This document shows, in pieces, positions 42,077-44,256 of a stretch of 44,256 nt of DNA (position 1 is its first letter; each line of letters opens with the position of its first letter). The notes under the pieces were generated by a model. It was not told where the DNA came from. It did not search any database and worked only from the letters and a program-made list of their open reading frames with translations. A program made the position numbers and the translations under genes. The stretch is from Pseudoalteromonas sp. S16_S37 (GTDB lineage: Bacteria > Pseudomonadota > Gammaproteobacteria > Enterobacterales > Alteromonadaceae), in the NCBI RefSeq assembly GCF_014694405.1, contig NZ_JAAUWV010000039.1, positions 1 through 44,256 on the forward strand. The letters run 5' to 3'.

Positions 42077-43879
42077 ATGAACAGTGTAATTGATAAATAC
42101 TGCGTTGCTGATTATTTAAAGCAGCGTTTAGAGGAAATTGGTGTAGAGCAGATGTTTGGTGTGGCCGGAAACTACACGGCGGCGCTTCTGGATGTCATCT
42201 TATCTGACGATAACTCACCTATAAAAATATCTGGCAACGCCAATGAAATATGTGCGGGTTTTGCGGCGGATGCTTATGCTCGATTAAAAGGTGTAAGCGC
42301 ATTGTATGTAACCTACAGTGTGGGCGCTTTTAGTTTACTAAATACCATAGCGGGTTCTTTTGTTGAGCAAGTGCCCGTTATTTTAATCAATGGCGCGCCA
42401 ACAAATAAGGAAGATCAAATATCAAAGCAAGCTGGCTTGTTGTATTCGCACACAACGGGCTATGACTTCGTAGATATTCACATGTTTAAGCCCATTACTG
42501 TCGCAGCCGAGAGAATCATCAACGCGCAACAAGCGCCTTACCAAATTGATTCTGCCATCACCGCTATGCTGACTCAAAAGCGCCCTATTTATTTTGAAGT
42601 GGCCGAAGATGTGTGGCGTACCCCATGTCAAAAACCGCAAGGAAAACTTGCTTCAGGCGCTAATGCTACGATCACTGTGAGTGAGGCAAGCAATGCAGCC
42701 CAAGCTACAGTAGAGTTGATGTTAAGCAAACCAAATAGCATTTTTTGGGCGGGTATTGAGTTACAACGTTATGGTTTACAAGATAAATTCCTAGAGTTGT
42801 TGGGAATACTCAACCATTCGCACACGTTACCAAATAAGCATATCCATTTTGTGACTACAGCGTTGAGTAAGTCGGTTATTGAAGAGACTCATCCATGGTT
42901 TGAAGGGTGTGTCACGCTTAAAAACGAAGAGATAACCCAGCTTGTTGGCGATGACGGTGCGCTTATCGGCATTGGCGCTTGGACGACAGGTAAAGACACT
43001 GGCAACGAAGATATACGCAGCAGCAAAACTGTATTAGCCGCACATGGTGGTGTTTTTGTTGGTGCAAATTTCTATCCATCTGTGCAGTTAGAACAGTACC
43101 TAGACGCGCTGATAGCTAAGTTTACTGAGTTAGCGACAGTTGAATCTGTAAAGTTGTCAGGCTTACGCTTGACCAACGCATTGATGAAACAAGCGCGTAC
43201 TTGTCCAAATTCAGATAGCACACTTGGCTATGACAATTTCTTCCACGCCATGAGTCAATGGATCAGCGAAGACGATGTGATGATTGTTGATGCGGGTTTT
43301 CCACTTATCGGCGCACAAGGGGTTAAAATTCCATCTCGCAATGGTTTTATAGCCCAGGCTGCATGGCTTTCTATCGGTTACTCCGTCCCTGCGGGAACTG
43401 GCGTTAAATGCGCTATGCCTGATAAGCGTGCGGTGGTTGTTGTGGGCGATGGTGCATTTCATGAAACTTGCCAAGCTGTTGCCGATCAGCATGCTTACGG
43501 TCAAAACACCGTGGTATTTGTCATCGCCAATGGTATCTATGGTATTGAACAATACTTAGTAAACCCCAATCCATTTAGACAACCGCCAGTTGATTACAAA
43601 GATGAGTTACTGGATAGCGTCTATGCATACAACGAGCTACCGAGTTGGAAAATTGCAAAAGTAACAGAAGCCTTTGGTGGCGTGGGTCGTACTGTGAGTC
43701 ATATGAGTGAGCTGATGGCGGTGATGGAAGAAATAAGATGCAATCCAGATAGCAACTTTGTGGTTGAAGTATGTATTCCTAAAGAAAACGTCCCGTTGTC
43801 AATTGCACAAGAAGCTGGCAGTGCAGTTGGTGAAGATGAAATTGATAATCCAAACTGGCCGCCTGCAGGTAAGTTTTAA
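42077..43879 (+). CDS. ThDP-dependent 2-oxoacid decarboxylase (pyruvate/indolepyruvate decarboxylase family) with altered active site
   Basis: A 600-residue protein of the PDC/IPDC family that binds thiamine diphosphate and Mg2+. The cofactor motif GDG (457-459) with N485 and the ThDP-activating Glu57 (ANEICAGFAADAYAR) are intact, as is Glu491 (YGIEQ), the equivalent of PDC Glu473. But the GDYN aspartate (Asp27 of Zymomonas PDC) is Asn32 here (VAGNYT), and the HH pair (His113-His114) reads Ser124-His125 (LLYSHTTG). The enzyme may therefore decarboxylate poorly, favour carboligation, or act on a special 2-oxoacid from the upstream oxidase. It starts 58 bp after the oxidase stop with a terminator-like hairpin between. 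Confidence 0.88.
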   Translation: MNSVIDKYCVADYLKQRLEEIGVEQMFGVAGNYTAALLDVILSDDNSPIKISGNANEICAGFAADAYARLKGVSALYVTYSVGAFSLLNTIAGSFVEQVPVILINGAPTNKEDQISKQAGLLYSHTTGYDFVDIHMFKPITVAAERIINAQQAPYQIDSAITAMLTQKRPIYFEVAEDVWRTPCQKPQGKLASGANATITVSEASNAAQATVELMLSKPNSIFWAGIELQRYGLQDKFLELLGILNHSHTLPNKHIHFVTTALSKSVIEETHPWFEGCVTLKNEEITQLVGDDGALIGIGAWTTGKDTGNEDIRSSKTVLAAHGGVFVGANFYPSVQLEQYLDALIAKFTELATVESVKLSGLRLTNALMKQARTCPNSDSTLGYDNFFHAMSQWISEDDVMIVDAGFPLIGAQGVKIPSRNGFIAQAAWLSIGYSVPAGTGVKCAMPDKRAVVVVGDGAFHETCQAVADQHAYGQNTVVFVIANGIYGIEQYLVNPNPFRQPPVDYKDELLDSVYAYNELPSWKIAKVTEAFGGVGRTVSHMSELMAVMEEIRCNPDSNFVVEVCIPKENVPLSIAQEAGSAVGEDEIDNPNWPPAGKF

Positions 43880-43890
43880 AATCACTCAAT

Positions 43891-43924
43891 GATAAGGTTC
43901 AGTATTTAATTACTGGGCCTTATC
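43891..43924 (+). terminator. Long hairpin after the decarboxylase gene
   Basis: A 14-bp stem with two G-T pairs (43891-43904, 43911-43924) and a TTTAAT loop. No T-run follows, so it may stabilise the mRNA end rather than terminate. Confidence 0.5.
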
Positions 43925-44039
43925 CACAGTGTTCCCCTTCTATTCCATTTTTTTGTAAATCCCCTTTACACACTTAAAAATAGCCATAATAACTTAAGCA
44001 ATTCTGTAAATAACTTTTTGTTTATTATAAAGTACAGGT

Positions 44040-44056
44040 GTTCTAGGAATTAGAAC
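44040..44056. promoter_or_regulatory. Small palindrome before the interrupted gene
   Basis: GTTCTA-GGAAT-TAGAAC, perfect 6-bp arms, about 60 bp before the ATG at 44116 and just after an AT-rich promoter-like stretch. A repressor site is possible. The rest of the 43925-44115 stretch holds no visible gene. Confidence 0.35.
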
Positions 44057-44115
44057 GCAGTAACCTAGTTTTTATACAATAAGTGGGTGTAAAAGCATTT
44101 TTAAAAGGAAAGCCA

Positions 44116-44144
44116 ATGCAATACATTATAACTGCATATAGAGC
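44116..44144 (+). pseudogene. 5' stub of a gene interrupted by an IS3-type element
   Basis: AAGGA six bases before an ATG starts the frame MQYIITAYRA, but IS-type sequence begins at 44145 and a stop follows soon after (TAA at 44167-44169). The spacing and quality of the ribosome-binding site suggest a real gene start whose body has been displaced to beyond the element. The identity cannot be told from nine residues. Confidence 0.4.
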
Positions 44145-44256
44145 TGGACCCCATTGGTTGGACACATAAGCTAACTTTTTAAGTGGTTGATCCAGTCATG
44201 CCGCGTATCTTTGCTTACCGAAGTAAACTTCATCAGGTGTTAGTTCGTTTAGCCCT
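44145..44256 (-). mobile_element. End of an IS3-family insertion sequence
   Basis: The element starts with a TGGACCCCATTGGTTGGACA terminus (TG...CA type ends fit IS3 family) and contains the tail of its transposase on the minus strand. It continues past the window end. The exact boundary is inferred from the TG and from the broken gene beside it. Confidence 0.6.
44196..44255 (-). CDS. IS3-family transposase OrfB, C-terminal fragment (cut by window edge)
   Basis: The frame reads GLNELTPDEVYFGKQRYAA then TGA. The L-T-P-D-E-V-Y-F block is the usual C-terminal end of the IS3-family integrase-type (rve) transposase, which typically ends in x-T-P-x-E-x-Y-F. Only 19 residues are visible; the rest is outside the window. 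Confidence 0.65.
   Translation of the reverse strand, partial: GLNELTPDEVYFGKQRYAA

Overview
The window reads as a chromosomal segment of a marine gammaproteobacterium of the order Alteromonadales, most likely Pseudoalteromonas. This is an inference from protein likeness: MinCDE, YcgL, Asd and a Vibrio/Shewanella-type TtpC-ExbB-ExbD-TonB system are gammaproteobacterial, and the many TonB, astacin protease and amino-acid oxidase genes suit that genus. Base composition is moderately AT-rich. I see no tRNA, rRNA, CRISPR array or prophage.

Layout. 1-117: the 3' tail of an IS256-family element. 140-1936 (minus): minCDE cell-division site selection. 2174-3464: ycgL and an MltB-like lytic transglycosylase. 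3583-11780: a mixed accessory block with a GNAT acetyltransferase, a BPL_N/glutamine-amidotransferase-like protein, a GbsR/MarR regulator with a cyanide-insensitive-type cytochrome bd oxidase (cydAB), two secreted proteins (a PD40 beta-propeller and an acetoacetate-decarboxylase-like protein) and a Na+/phosphate symporter. 12290-14809: an orphan 7TM sensor kinase and ycgN. 14915-19469: histidine degradation (hutHU) with a divergent LysR gene. 19606-23200: a FucP/NagP-like sugar permease and a chemoreceptor.

23430-33086 is a complete TonB2-type energy-transduction module: DUF3450, TtpC-like ExbB, ExbB, ExbD, TonB and a TPR protein, followed by a beta-helix lipoprotein and a TonB-dependent receptor. 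These probably act together to import one substrate class. Weak Pho-box-like repeats lie before the TonB operon, before the lipoprotein and before the Na+/Pi symporter, which raises the possibility of phosphate control. 33320-33432 looks like an unannotated small RNA. 33761-36060 carries asd (with a MetJ-box-like site), a DUF4240 protein and a SPOUT RNA methyltransferase.

36061-44256 holds a secreted TPR protein, an astacin-family secreted protease, and a two-gene unit of an FAD amine/amino-acid oxidase followed by a ThDP-dependent 2-oxoacid decarboxylase. The second enzyme lacks two of the four usual catalytic residues of its family; this pair is the best candidate for unusual biochemistry. 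The window ends in an IS3-type element that has apparently cut a small gene just after its start codon.

Regulatory signals read directly from sequence include a perfect FNR box (TTGAT-N4-ATCAA) and a 10-bp-arm palindrome before the cyd operon, two GGAACGTTCC palindromes around the sugar permease, and about a dozen intrinsic terminators. No homology search could be run; family names come from recognition of motifs and overall similarity.
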